A stretch of DNA of 64,000 nucleotides from Chitinophagales bacterium (GCA_020636535.1 JACJXT010000011.1:372001-436000), one strand, 5' to 3'. Positions 52,450 through 62,711 are shown, counted from the stretch's first letter. A program made the numbers and translations. Notes: generated from the sequence alone by a model not told the origin.

Positions 52450-52466
52450 CAATTAACTTCGCACCA

Positions 52467-53576
52467 ATGGCGTTAAAAATTGGTGTAGTAGCAAACACAG
52501 CTTTTAATATTTACAATTACAGATTGGGTTTAATGCGTTTTTTAAAAGCACAAGGTCATACTGTTTATGCCATTGCTCCAACTGATGATTATACGACATT
52601 AATAGAACAACAAGGTTTTGAGTGTATTGCTGTTAAACATTTAAGCAGAAAAGGAACTAATCCAATTAATGACATTCGTTTACTATTCGAGTTAAAATCA
52701 ATCTATAAAAAATTGCAATTAGATGTAGTTTTACAATATACTATAAAACCAAATATTTATGGTACGCTGGCAAGCAAGTTATCTAATACCAAAGCTATTT
52801 GTACTATAACTGGCTTAGGATATACTTTTTTAAATAAAGGATTGGCTGCTTCGGTTGCTAAAAAATTATATCAAGTGGCCTTACAATATGCTCATAAAGT
52901 CGTTTTTCAAAATACAACAGACAAAGAATTATTTATTCAACTCAACTTAGTAGATAAAAACAAAACAGCTATTGTAAATGGTTCTGGAATTGATACCGAT
53001 TTTTTTAATCCAGATTATTGCTCTTCAATAGAAAAAAAGAACAATCAGTTTGCTTTTTTAATGGTTGCCAGATTATTGAAAGACAAAGGCATTTACGAAT
53101 ATATTGCAGCAGCTAAATTCATTCAGCAAAAATACAAGCAAGCTATTTTTTATTTGATTGGTGATATAGACGAAGACAATCCATCGAGTATAACTGAAGT
53201 TGAATTAAATGAATGGATTAATAATAAAACGATTTCGTATTTAGGTTATCAAAAAGACATCAGACCATATTATTGTATGGCAGATGTTGTGGTATTGCCA
53301 TCGTATAGAGAAGGAATGCCAAGAGTAGTTTTAGAAGCATTGGCAATGCAAATTCCAGTCATAACTACCAATGCTCCAGGTTGTAATGATGCCATTGACG
53401 ACACTTGTGGCATAAAAGTTGATGTAAAAGACATAGAATCGCTACAAAATGCTATGAAAAAAATGTTACAACTAGATGAAACTAAATTAATGCAAATGCG
53501 TATAAGCTCAAGGCAAAGAGCGATTAATGTATATTCAGAAAAAATTATATGTGAATTTTATCAGTCGGTGCTTTAA
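52467..53576 (+). CDS. Family 4 glycosyltransferase, PglA-like
   Basis: A 369-residue GT-B glycosyltransferase. The N-terminal domain begins IGVVANTAFNIYNYRLGLMR and has TIKPNIYGTLASKL and ICTITGLGYTFL, patterns I recognise from PglA / GalNAc- or FucNAc-type transferases acting on undecaprenyl-diphosphate-linked sugars. The C-terminal domain has FLMVARLLKDKGIYEYIAA and VVVLPSYREGMPRVVLEAL with the E-x7-E motif. It should add the second sugar of a repeat unit, using the lipid-linked primer made by the following gene product. Confidence 0.85.
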   Translation: MALKIGVVANTAFNIYNYRLGLMRFLKAQGHTVYAIAPTDDYTTLIEQQGFECIAVKHLSRKGTNPINDIRLLFELKSIYKKLQLDVVLQYTIKPNIYGTLASKLSNTKAICTITGLGYTFLNKGLAASVAKKLYQVALQYAHKVVFQNTTDKELFIQLNLVDKNKTAIVNGSGIDTDFFNPDYCSSIEKKNNQFAFLMVARLLKDKGIYEYIAAAKFIQQKYKQAIFYLIGDIDEDNPSSITEVELNEWINNKTISYLGYQKDIRPYYCMADVVVLPSYREGMPRVVLEALAMQIPVITTNAPGCNDAIDDTCGIKVDVKDIESLQNAMKKMLQLDETKLMQMRISSRQRAINVYSEKIICEFYQSVL

Positions 53577-53637
53577 AACTTTACCAATGTTAAGGTTATT
53601 TTAATAAAATTTCATAAATTTACATTGAGAAAAAGGG

Positions 53638-54753
53638 ATGATTCATAATACTGCATTTTTAATGTTTTGTGCTACACTTACTGCGTTTGTGTTAACTTAT
53701 ATGTTTATTCCATCTATAATAAAAGTAGCAGAAATAAAACATCTGTTTGATACACCTGACGAAAGAAAATCACATCAAGAAGTAATTCCTACATTAGGTG
53801 GTATTGGTATTTTTAGTGGATTTTTAATTTCCTTTTGTTTGTTTGCACATTTTGGTCCAGGAAACAACATACAGTATGTAGTTGCTGCCTTGTGTTTTAT
53901 GTTTATGCTAGGAGCAAAAGACGATATTGTAGAACTCGTTCCATATAAAAAATTTATAGGTCAGATTTTTGCAGCAGCCATTATTGTTTTTGTAGGCAAT
54001 ATTCGTATTACAAGTATGTATGGTTTGTTTGATATTTCAATGATAGATTATATTCCAAGCGTGATTTTATCAATGCTTACAATTATATTTATTATTAATG
54101 CATTTAATCTAATAGATGGTATAAACTTACTAGCTGGTGGTGTTGGCATTATTGTTTCGGTGGCTTTTGGTGTTTGGTTTCATTTTTATGGATTTATAGA
54201 ATATGCTGTTTTGTGTGCAGCAATGGCTGGTGCTGTTTTAGCTTTCTTAAAGTATAACTATACGCCTGCCAAAATTTTTATGGGCGATTCTGGTAGTTTG
54301 TCACTAGGATTATTATCGGCTGTACTAGCAATACAATTTATAGAGCATAATGAAGTAGTACTTAAAAGTGCAAGTAGTGTTGGTATGCCAATGGTGTCGT
54401 CTCCAGCAATGGCAATAGCAGTATTAATTATTCCAGTATTCGATACGCTAAGAGTATTTACATTGCGATTAATCAATAAGAAATCGCCATTTAGTGCAGA
54501 TAGAAATCATGTACATCACAGGTTAATAGATTTAGGATTAACACATATACAAGCATCATATATTTTATTTGCTGTTAATATATTTTTTATAGCAGTAGCT
54601 TACTATTTACAACCAATAGGCAACTTGTACTTATTAATAGTGTTATTTGTTTTAGCCATGTTACTAATGACCGTTTTAAACTTACTATATGCTAAAAAAG
54701 CAGGCATGTTTAGCAATCCTAATAAAAAATTTAGTTTTAGAAGTTTCTTTTAA
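53638..54753 (+). CDS. Undecaprenyl-phosphate sugar-1-phosphate transferase (WecA/MraY family)
   Basis: A 371-residue polytopic inner-membrane enzyme. Family motifs are TPDERKSHQEVIPTLGGIGI (about 38-57), the metal-binding DDIVE (about 100-104), AFNLIDGINLLAGG (about 155-168), FMGDSGSLSLGLLSA (about 215-229) and HHRLIDLG (about 295-302). It transfers a HexNAc-1-phosphate to undecaprenyl phosphate and so starts a polysaccharide or O-antigen. It has the WecA/TagO-like length rather than the peptidoglycan MraY context. With asnB and the GT4 it forms the initiating part of a glycan pathway. Confidence 0.9.
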   Translation: MIHNTAFLMFCATLTAFVLTYMFIPSIIKVAEIKHLFDTPDERKSHQEVIPTLGGIGIFSGFLISFCLFAHFGPGNNIQYVVAALCFMFMLGAKDDIVELVPYKKFIGQIFAAAIIVFVGNIRITSMYGLFDISMIDYIPSVILSMLTIIFIINAFNLIDGINLLAGGVGIIVSVAFGVWFHFYGFIEYAVLCAAMAGAVLAFLKYNYTPAKIFMGDSGSLSLGLLSAVLAIQFIEHNEVVLKSASSVGMPMVSSPAMAIAVLIIPVFDTLRVFTLRLINKKSPFSADRNHVHHRLIDLGLTHIQASYILFAVNIFFIAVAYYLQPIGNLYLLIVLFVLAMLLMTVLNLLYAKKAGMFSNPNKKFSFRSFF

Positions 54754-54765
54754 ATAGCAATTATT

Positions 54766-56181
54766 CTATTTCTTTTTCTTGATATCGTACGACATACTTT
54801 TGTTGCTTTTCTGCATAAATTTTACTTCGTCTATGCTCATATTTTCAGCATCATCTAAGTTAGTACCGTAGTCTTCATTTACTTTTTGTAATTTTTGTAA
54901 TTCAGATGATTTTTGAAGCAAGAAACCATTTTGCTTTAAGTATAAGTTATTTTCTTCAATATATTTTTTAGCTTGATTATAGTTGCCATTATCTGCTTCT
55001 TGTATTGCTAATTCTAGTTTTTCATTAGCTTCAAATAATATAATTTGCTCTTGAATTTTTTCAATATACGCTTGTTCATATATTTTAACATCGTCTGTAA
55101 ATTGTTGTGTAATACTTAAATTAATATTTTCATTTTTATACGAAGATGCATCATCGTAGTTTAGTGCAGTTTTAAACTCTAGTGATTTGCCAGCTTCGTT
55201 TTTAACTCGATATTTTATTAGAACACCTTTTTGTTCTTCAGAAAAAACATCTCTAAAATTAATATCTATAGTATTGTTACTAAAATTATATTTGTAACCA
55301 TATACTTTAACAAGTTCTACATTTGTAGGCAACTCAATTTTTAAATTAGCATTTTGTGCTACAACAGACATCAAACCTTTTAGCTCTTTCTCAAAAATAC
55401 TCGGAATTTTATCTGGCGAATCAATGAAGTAATAATTTCCAGCACCAAATTCAGCCATTGCAGTCATTAAGTCTTCATTGTAATCGTTTCCAACACCAAA
55501 TGTAGAAATAGAAATACCATCTTCTGTATTCTTCTTTTGTACTATTTTTTGAATTTCAGTTGGGTCAGTAATTCCTTGATTGGCTAATCCATCAGACAAA
55601 ATTAAAACTCTATTTACATAACCTGTTTTATAATTAGCTTTAACTTGGGTATAACCTTGTAACATTCCACCAGTTAAATTCGTAGAACCTCTGTCGGTAA
55701 TTTGGTTAATCTTATTGATGATTAATTGTTTGTTTTCTACTTTAATTGCTTCTTGTAAAACCTCCACTTGGTCATCATAAATAATAATAGAAAGAATATC
55801 ATCTTTAGACATATTATTAACAACAAACTTAGCTGCTTCTTTTACATATTTAATTTTATCGCCACTCATAGATCCACTTCTGTCTATTACCAAAGAAATA
55901 TTTAAAGGCAGTCGCTCTACCTTTTCATTCTTAAACTCATCAGCTTGTACTTCTACATACAAATAACCATTTCTAATATTTGGAGTGAAGAAGTCGTTAG
56001 ACAAACCTGCTTTAAGTGTGATTGCACCGTTTTTGGTTGTAGCAAAATTCTTTCCTTTATACAATTTGTTATCTATTACTTTCTCTTCTGGAGAAGTAGT
56101 ATTTTCGGTAGTTTCTGCTTGAGCACTACTACATAACAATGCAACAGTTAAGAAAGAGAAATAATATGCCAATCGTTTCAT
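54766..56181 (-). CDS. Secreted von Willebrand A domain protein
   Basis: A 471-residue exported protein with a signal peptide (about 1-22, ending SSAQAE). A beta-rich region follows, then a complete VWA domain (about 96-280) with the MIDAS sequence VIDRSGSMSGDKI, the threonine in DRGSTNLTGGM and the aspartate in ILSDGLANQG. A beta-domain and an amphipathic, charged helical tail complete it. It has no lipobox or T9SS domain, so it is probably periplasmic. VWA proteins bind protein partners through a divalent metal. It is monocistronic and convergent with the WecA-like gene. Confidence 0.85.
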   Translation of the reverse strand: MKRLAYYFSFLTVALLCSSAQAETTENTTSPEEKVIDNKLYKGKNFATTKNGAITLKAGLSNDFFTPNIRNGYLYVEVQADEFKNEKVERLPLNISLVIDRSGSMSGDKIKYVKEAAKFVVNNMSKDDILSIIIYDDQVEVLQEAIKVENKQLIINKINQITDRGSTNLTGGMLQGYTQVKANYKTGYVNRVLILSDGLANQGITDPTEIQKIVQKKNTEDGISISTFGVGNDYNEDLMTAMAEFGAGNYYFIDSPDKIPSIFEKELKGLMSVVAQNANLKIELPTNVELVKVYGYKYNFSNNTIDINFRDVFSEEQKGVLIKYRVKNEAGKSLEFKTALNYDDASSYKNENINLSITQQFTDDVKIYEQAYIEKIQEQIILFEANEKLELAIQEADNGNYNQAKKYIEENNLYLKQNGFLLQKSSELQKLQKVNEDYGTNLDDAENMSIDEVKFMQKSNKSMSYDIKKKK

Positions 56182-56359
56182 GCTTTAATTTTTATGAAAA
56201 ATGATATAAAAAAGTGATAACCGCAATAGCATTAACTTTTATTGAGTATTAATAAGATTGTTTTAAGATTTATTACTTAAAATTGGTTAATTAGAACGAT
56301 TTTATTATATAAATATAAATTTTGTAGCTTTATTTATATTTTAATGGACTAATTAAAGA

Positions 56360-57847
56360 ATGAAAAAGATAGAAGAAATATATCAAATCATTGATAGTAT
56401 GACAGCTTCAGAGAAAGCATATATTTCTAAATTTTTACTTAAGAGTAATAAAGATTCTGATTATTTGAAATTATTTAATTTTTTATGTAAAAATAAAAAG
56501 GTTAGCGAAGCACAGATTAAAAGTCAATTTCCCGATTCTAAATTAACCAAATATCTTTCTGCCTCATTGGGTTATTTGCACCATCAAATACTAGAAACAC
56601 TGGCTCCGTTAGAAATAAAGAAAGATAAAAAAAATCAAATATGGCAAGAACTTAATTTTATTTATTTTTTGAATCAAAGAGGATTATATCTACAATCCAA
56701 AAAACAATTAAGCACACTTAAAAAGGTACTAGAAAATAACGAACAATATGAAGCATTGTTATTGTTATTGCAGATTGAAATTGATATGATTCCTTATCTC
56801 AAGAAATCGTTAGATGAAAAACAAGCACTTATTCAAGAAAGAATAAATGTAAATCAAAAAATATTATATGAAAATAAAGCAATCTTATATGTAAGTACTT
56901 CAGAAAATTTGGTATACGAGTTTGGAGTGTCTTCTAGAAGTGAAACGCTAAGCAAAATTAATATACTTAAAAATAAACTAGATGATTTAAAAAATAACAA
57001 TGAGCTTTCTTTAAAAGCAAAATACTATTTATATCATGCTTATAGTAATGTTGCTATTGTTGAAAAAAAATATCTTCAAGCATTTGATTATCTACAAATA
57101 CTAGTAGATGATTATGATAAAAAAACACATTTAAAGAAAATAAATTTAGAACAATATATAAAACTAATATGTAATTATGCCAATAGATTAAGTAGTGCAG
57201 ATGCATTTAATTACATTAGTAAACTAGATAAATTATTTCAACAAACGCAAAAACTAGAACAGAGTAATAAATCAAAGAAAAAACTTTTTGAAGACTTTTA
57301 CGCTACTTATTTTCATGTTAAATATGGATATTATTTATATGATAATGATTTTTTAAAAGCATATTCAGAACTATTGCAGTCTTTAAAATATAAATCAACA
57401 ATAAACAAGAATAAGGCACTGTATATTCTTAGATACTATGATTATGCATGTGCCTCTTTTTATATAGGTAAATACGACGATGTATTGCAAATTACCAATG
57501 CTATCTTAAATCACGAGAATAGAAATGTATTTCCAGATGTATTAACATTTACCAAAATATTGCAACTATTGGTTTGGTACGAAAAAAAAGAACATGAAAT
57601 TCTTTTAAATCATTACGAATCAATACGAAATCATTTAAAGTTAGCTAATTTTGATATAACATTTGAAAAAGAATTTATTAGAATAATATATAAATTACAT
57701 GCAGAATCTAATAAAAAACTAAAACAAAAACTACTACAAGAATTCAAACGAAAGATGTTTACATTAGAAAAAAACTATCCAAGTATTACTATGTTCTTTA
57801 AAACCTTTTGGTGGATTGATAAAGAATTAAGTGCTCTGAAAATTTAA
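56360..57847 (+). CDS. Uncharacterised helical-repeat protein
   Basis: A 495-residue cytoplasmic protein that is almost entirely alpha-helical with TPR-like spacing (KAKYYLYHAYSNVAIVEKKY, KAYSELLQSLKYKS, ALYILRYYDYACASFYIGKY). Its N-terminus, IDSMTASEKAYISKFLL, has the S-E-K-x-Y-x-x-K pattern that I remember from a large, uncharacterised Bacteroidota family with similar length. No catalytic motifs are seen. It precedes the two secreted beta-rich proteins by 137 bp, but a promoter-like element at 57956 suggests that those are transcribed separately. Confidence 0.65.
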   Translation: MKKIEEIYQIIDSMTASEKAYISKFLLKSNKDSDYLKLFNFLCKNKKVSEAQIKSQFPDSKLTKYLSASLGYLHHQILETLAPLEIKKDKKNQIWQELNFIYFLNQRGLYLQSKKQLSTLKKVLENNEQYEALLLLLQIEIDMIPYLKKSLDEKQALIQERINVNQKILYENKAILYVSTSENLVYEFGVSSRSETLSKINILKNKLDDLKNNNELSLKAKYYLYHAYSNVAIVEKKYLQAFDYLQILVDDYDKKTHLKKINLEQYIKLICNYANRLSSADAFNYISKLDKLFQQTQKLEQSNKSKKKLFEDFYATYFHVKYGYYLYDNDFLKAYSELLQSLKYKSTINKNKALYILRYYDYACASFYIGKYDDVLQITNAILNHENRNVFPDVLTFTKILQLLVWYEKKEHEILLNHYESIRNHLKLANFDITFEKEFIRIIYKLHAESNKKLKQKLLQEFKRKMFTLEKNYPSITMFFKTFWWIDKELSALKI

Positions 57848-57955
57848 TTTTTTATAGTGTAATTTAAAGATAATCAGTTAGTTAAATATTAAAATTCTTC
57901 TTCAGAAACTTTAAAATAGCAGTTATTTTGTCCTGAAAAAAGCTAGTCTTTATAT

Positions 57956-57963
57956 TAAGTTTG
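57956..57963 (+). promoter_or_regulatory. Candidate -7 element (TAAGTTTG) for the surface-protein operon
   Basis: An exact match to TAnnTTTG, 21 bp before the ATG at 57985. A TTTTG at 57926-57930 could be the -33 element, but the spacer (25 bp) is long. Confidence 0.4.
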
Positions 57964-57984
57964 GTGATATTAAAATAGTTTATT

Positions 57985-59025
57985 ATGAGAAAATGTCAAC
58001 TTAATTTATTAGTAATTTTATTATTACTTAGTTTTTCTACCTTTGCACAAGGTATTTATACAGTAAACAATACTGTAGGTTTAACAGCAGATTTTAACAA
58101 TTTGCAAGATGCTATTAACAGTGTTCCAGACAACTCTATTTTGTTACTTCATGGCTCTGCTAATTCTTATGGCGATATTGAAGTACGAAAACCATTGTCT
58201 ATTATTGGTACAGGTTATTTTATTGGAAATAATGCAGCACCATACACACAAGCTAACTTAGCAACTGCTAAAATAGATAAACTTAATCTAGATGCTGGTT
58301 CTGCTGGTACTTTGGTTAGTGGTTTAACTTTAACCAATAGATTAACTATAGATTCTACTGCAAATATTATTTTTAGTAGAAACTATATAGCAATATCTTC
58401 ATCTGCAAACATTAATAGATCTTCTAATATTTCTATCATTCAAAACTATACTAATTCTTATTTTTTGTTAGACTATGCGAGTGTTACATTTAGCAATAAT
58501 ATTTTTGCCAATAGCGTATATAATGATGTAAGTAATAATTCAAATGCTGTATTTACCAATAATATATTTGATAGATCTAACAATTCTTATAATGTATTAA
58601 ATATTACATCAGGAGGTACTGCCAATTTTAGTAATAACATATTAATAAATAGCTATACAGGTACTACAGCAGCAAGAACAATTTGTGGTAATTGCGGTAC
58701 TGCTTTAGTGGCAAATAATAATGTATCGTCAGACAGTACTTTTAGAGGTTCTAATAATGCTATCATCAATCAACCAATAGAAACTATTTTTTCATTATAC
58801 AATAGTTCTAGTGCATCTCAAGACTCTAGATATACTTTAACTACAGGTTCTCCAGCTATTGGTGCTGGTGTTGGCGGAATTGATGCAGGAATTTTTGCTG
58901 GTTCAAATCCTTATGTGTTATCTGGTATTCCTTTTATTCCACATATTTACGGTTTAGAAGTTCCAAATATTGGTACTACAGGAAATGGTTTAAAAGTGCG
59001 AGTAAAAGCACAAACTAATAACTAA
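57985..59025 (+). CDS. Secreted right-handed beta-helix protein
   Basis: A 346-residue exported protein with a signal peptide (about 1-21, ending STFAQ). It is built of short repeating strand units rich in N, S and T (IIFSRNYIAISSS, ISIIQNYTNSYF, VTFSNNIFANS, AVFTNNIFDRS, ANFSNNILINS), the pattern of a parallel beta-helix of the pectate-lyase type without visible catalytic residues. No T9SS C-terminal domain is present; it ends KVRVKAQTNN. It lies 31 bp upstream of the giant T9SS protein on the same strand, so the two are probably co-expressed and may interact at the surface. Confidence 0.7.
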   Translation: MRKCQLNLLVILLLLSFSTFAQGIYTVNNTVGLTADFNNLQDAINSVPDNSILLLHGSANSYGDIEVRKPLSIIGTGYFIGNNAAPYTQANLATAKIDKLNLDAGSAGTLVSGLTLTNRLTIDSTANIIFSRNYIAISSSANINRSSNISIIQNYTNSYFLLDYASVTFSNNIFANSVYNDVSNNSNAVFTNNIFDRSNNSYNVLNITSGGTANFSNNILINSYTGTTAARTICGNCGTALVANNNVSSDSTFRGSNNAIINQPIETIFSLYNSSSASQDSRYTLTTGSPAIGAGVGGIDAGIFAGSNPYVLSGIPFIPHIYGLEVPNIGTTGNGLKVRVKAQTNN

Positions 59026-59056
59026 TAATTTATTTCATAATTTAAAATATTAAAGT

Positions 59057-62000
59057 ATGAAAAGAATTATTTTATATAAAACACTACTTTTATTTGCAAT
59101 ACTATTTAGTGCAATATCAACTATTAGTGCTAGTAATATTACACAAATAAAATACTATATAGATGGAGATGTAGGTAATACTACAACTCATAACATTACA
59201 CCAACAACTAATTTAGATTCATTAATTACTATAACTCCTGCTAGCTTAACACAAGGCTTTCATCAACTTTCGGTTTTTGTAGTAGATAACAATGGCAATC
59301 GCTCTCTAACACAAAACACACCATTCTATTACTTATTTGCTAATTCAACTTCTAATAAATTATCTAAAGTAGAATTTGTAGTAGACGAAACGCATACACA
59401 AACATTCGATATCACACCAACAGACCAGCTTGATGAAGTCTTTATGTTAAATACAGATAGCATTTCTGTTGGCATGCACCTTTTAAAAGTATTTGTTTAT
59501 AGTGATGCAGGAAATAAATCACTCACCAATTACATTTCGTTTATAATGCATCAAGGCACAGCAATTAGTAATAAAATAAATGCATTCGAAGTTTATTTTG
59601 ATAATGATACTGCTAGTACACAAACAATATCTGTTGCTGCAACTCAAGTATATAACGGAGACTTACCTATAGATATTGCTACACTACCAATAGGTCAACA
59701 CACAATTACTATTACAGCGATAGCAGAAAATGGTTTGCCTTCTATACAAAATACAGGCAGTTTTATGAAACTCAACGGAACCAATACCGATTCTATTATT
59801 GCACTAGAATACTTTTTTGATACAGAACCAAGCGTAGGCAATGGAACACCAATAGCAATAAATCCAACATCTAGCTTAGATACATTGGTTGAATTTACTG
59901 TGCCAAATAATTTATCTGTGGGTATGCATAAATTTTATATAAGAGCTAAAAGTAATGCAGGAGAGTGGAGCTTGTACCAATGGGATAGTATTAGAATTTG
60001 TTCTGTACTACCACCAATTGCAGGTTTTCAATCTATTCGTTATGGCAATGCAATGAGCTTTATAGACACATCACATTATGCAACTAATTGGTCGTGGAGT
60101 TTTGGCGATGGAAATACAAATAACCTACGATTCCCAATTCACAACTACGCATTTGGCAATTTTAATATACAACAAATTGTAAGCAATGCTTGCGATGCAG
60201 ATACTGCTTATGGTGAAATACTCATTGATGGCGTAGAAAGCTTTACACCAAACAGTGCTGGTGTAAATGGAGATGTTATTATGACTATTTATGGTGGTGG
60301 TTTATCTACTACAACTACAGTTGTAATTACAGACGGAACAACTACCTACACACCCGTTTGGAAAAAATCAAACGAAGGAAGTCAGCTCACAGCATATTTC
60401 GATTTACATAATGCTACAACTGGAACTTATGATGTAGTAATAACAGTTAATGGAACAACATACAATTATCCTAATAGTTTTACTATAGAAGAATATGTAA
60501 AACCAAGTTTTATTTCAGAAATAATATCACCTAGTGTTATTAGAGCTAATTCGTGGCAAAATGTTACAATGCAAATAACCAATACAGGAAATGTCTTAGC
60601 CAATGGTGTAATTTCTAGTTTTATAGTACCACAAGATTTTGAAGTAGAACCTTTGTTTGAAATATATAAATCAACACACTTAGATACTTTTACAAGATAT
60701 GGACAAACACATGTTTTACCTTATGATTCTATTTTTAAAAACTGGGACACTGCTTATGTGTTAATAGATTCTATGAATGGCGAACCTTATGCTGGAAAAG
60801 CATATACTTATTGGATTCCATTTATACAACCTAATTCAGATGTTACTTATAGCTTTAAAGTAAAATCGCAAACAATAGCATCTACAAAAATGTATGTAAA
60901 TACAGCTAATGCAACTATGTTTGGTTCTGCTATGCCTTGCGAAACAGATGATTTTTATGATGGCTTGTTTGCTGCGGGAATTACTATTTTAGACAATACA
61001 ACAGATCCTGCTATTGGCGATTATATAGAAGGTGCGAAAGATTTAGTAGGAAGTGCTGCTTATGCAACTGGTTTAGCTGCTTATGATTGGTGGAATGGTA
61101 CTAACTCGTTCGATGATCCTGGAGTTGCACAAGATTTCTTAAAAGAATCTGATGCTGCAATGATAAGAGAACAAGCAGCAAGAAACAAGTTGTATAATGA
61201 AGTGAAGAAAAAAGCGACAGAAGAAGGCGTAAAATATTTATTAAACAAAGTATTAAAAACAGACAAGCTTGCTAAGCTTACAGAAAGTGGTTATAGAAAA
61301 GTGTTGCAGAATGAAACAGGCAGAAAAGTCATCATGAAAATTAGAGATGAGTTTTATCCAGATAAACCACTAAGAGAAGTAATGGATATGATGTTTAAAG
61401 ATAAAATAGTTGATGCTATAAGTGGACAGGCAGCAGATTTAGTGGGTGATGACGATGCCGATGCAGCAACAGCTGATCCATGTCCTCCAGATGGAAATGG
61501 GTTTAATTTACCAAACGATCCAGATGAACAACCAGTTCGTGTAAGAACATCTAGAGATCCAAATGCAATTTATGGACCAATTGGGTTTAATGAAAACTAT
61601 ATATCATCAAATCAAACATTTAAATATATTATTACTTTTGAAAATGTAGACACAGCAGATTTGCCAGCTCAAACAGTAATTGTAAAAAATCAGTTAGATA
61701 CCAACTTACTTGATGTAAATACACTTTCACTAGGTATAGTACATATTGGCAACAAATATGCAAGAATGAAAAGTTATAGAAAAGAATATTTTACGGAAAT
61801 TGATTTAAGACCAGAAAAAAATATGCTAGTAAGAATTAATGCAGCATTAGATACTACTGGTACAATTACTTGGACATTCTTATCTATTGATCCAACAACT
61901 GGCGATTTTATTACTGATGCACTAGACGGTTTCTTACCACCAAATACCAATCCACCAATTGGAGAAGGGATAGTAAGTTATTCTATAGCACCAAAAAATA

Positions 62001-62653
62001 ATATTCAAACTAATGATATTATAAATAATAAAGCACTCATTTATTTTGATACGAATGACCCAATTGAAACTAATACTTGGACAAATATTATTGATGATGA
62101 AGCACCAATTGTAAACTTAAGCGTAGAACAAGTAAATACTACCGACTCACTTATGAAAGTAACTTTAGTTGGGAATGATTTAAAAAGTGGATTTAGATAT
62201 TTTGATATTTATTATAAGAAAAACAATCATTCTTATAAATACTTAATTAGAAGTACAGCAGGAGAATTTACTATGAAAGGTGATGTAGATTCTACTTATT
62301 CGTTCTATGCTATTGGTTATGATTCTACAAAGAATAATAAAATTTATTCTACAGAAGAAAGTATTACACTGAATGAACTATCTACAGCAATTAATACTTC
62401 ATTGGTAGAAAAAGGAATAGCATTATATCCTAATCCAACCAATGGTATATTGCAAGTAGCATTTAGCAAACCATTAGTAGGAAAATTAGAATATATTATT
62501 ACTACAATAGAAGGAAAAATGATACAGCAAAAAGTACTACAAGAACAAAATAATTTTTTTCTAGACTTAACTCAACAGACCAATGGATTGTATTTTATTC
62601 AGTTTAAACAAAACAATGAAATACTAGGAACAGCAAAAATCATTAAGCAATAA
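59057..62653 (+). CDS. Large multidomain surface protein with T9SS sorting domain
   Basis: A 1198-residue exported protein. The signal peptide is at about 1-25. Four related ~70-residue beta-domains follow (about 28-315; each has …FDITPT…LDSL…VGMH…N-x-G-x-x-SL…). Next come a PKD-like domain (WSWSFGDGNTNN, about 348-359) and an IPT/TIG-like domain (about 395-480, FTPNSAGVNGDVIMTIYGGG). A helical insertion lies at about 655-815 (IREQAARNKLYNEVKKKA…). A DUF11/DUF7619-like domain opens RTSRDPNAIYGPIGFNE. The final T9SS domain (ALYPNPTNGILQVAF…GLYFIQF) ends IIKQ. It should be delivered by T9SS and act in adhesion or cell contact. The helical segment inside a beta-rich protein is unusual. Confidence 0.82.
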   Translation: MKRIILYKTLLLFAILFSAISTISASNITQIKYYIDGDVGNTTTHNITPTTNLDSLITITPASLTQGFHQLSVFVVDNNGNRSLTQNTPFYYLFANSTSNKLSKVEFVVDETHTQTFDITPTDQLDEVFMLNTDSISVGMHLLKVFVYSDAGNKSLTNYISFIMHQGTAISNKINAFEVYFDNDTASTQTISVAATQVYNGDLPIDIATLPIGQHTITITAIAENGLPSIQNTGSFMKLNGTNTDSIIALEYFFDTEPSVGNGTPIAINPTSSLDTLVEFTVPNNLSVGMHKFYIRAKSNAGEWSLYQWDSIRICSVLPPIAGFQSIRYGNAMSFIDTSHYATNWSWSFGDGNTNNLRFPIHNYAFGNFNIQQIVSNACDADTAYGEILIDGVESFTPNSAGVNGDVIMTIYGGGLSTTTTVVITDGTTTYTPVWKKSNEGSQLTAYFDLHNATTGTYDVVITVNGTTYNYPNSFTIEEYVKPSFISEIISPSVIRANSWQNVTMQITNTGNVLANGVISSFIVPQDFEVEPLFEIYKSTHLDTFTRYGQTHVLPYDSIFKNWDTAYVLIDSMNGEPYAGKAYTYWIPFIQPNSDVTYSFKVKSQTIASTKMYVNTANATMFGSAMPCETDDFYDGLFAAGITILDNTTDPAIGDYIEGAKDLVGSAAYATGLAAYDWWNGTNSFDDPGVAQDFLKESDAAMIREQAARNKLYNEVKKKATEEGVKYLLNKVLKTDKLAKLTESGYRKVLQNETGRKVIMKIRDEFYPDKPLREVMDMMFKDKIVDAISGQAADLVGDDDADAATADPCPPDGNGFNLPNDPDEQPVRVRTSRDPNAIYGPIGFNENYISSNQTFKYIITFENVDTADLPAQTVIVKNQLDTNLLDVNTLSLGIVHIGNKYARMKSYRKEYFTEIDLRPEKNMLVRINAALDTTGTITWTFLSIDPTTGDFITDALDGFLPPNTNPPIGEGIVSYSIAPKNNIQTNDIINNKALIYFDTNDPIETNTWTNIIDDEAPIVNLSVEQVNTTDSLMKVTLVGNDLKSGFRYFDIYYKKNNHSYKYLIRSTAGEFTMKGDVDSTYSFYAIGYDSTKNNKIYSTEESITLNELSTAINTSLVEKGIALYPNPTNGILQVAFSKPLVGKLEYIITTIEGKMIQQKVLQEQNNFFLDLTQQTNGLYFIQFKQNNEILGTAKIIKQ

Positions 62654-62680
62654 TATTTTTTCATAAAAACTATGTTTGCA

Positions 62681-62711
62681 GACCACTCTTTTTTAAGAGT
62701 GGTCTTTTTTG
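62681..62711 (+). terminator. Rho-independent terminator after the T9SS protein
   Basis: GACCACTCTT - TTTT - AAGAGTGGTC is a perfect 10-bp stem followed by TTTTTT. Confidence 0.92.
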
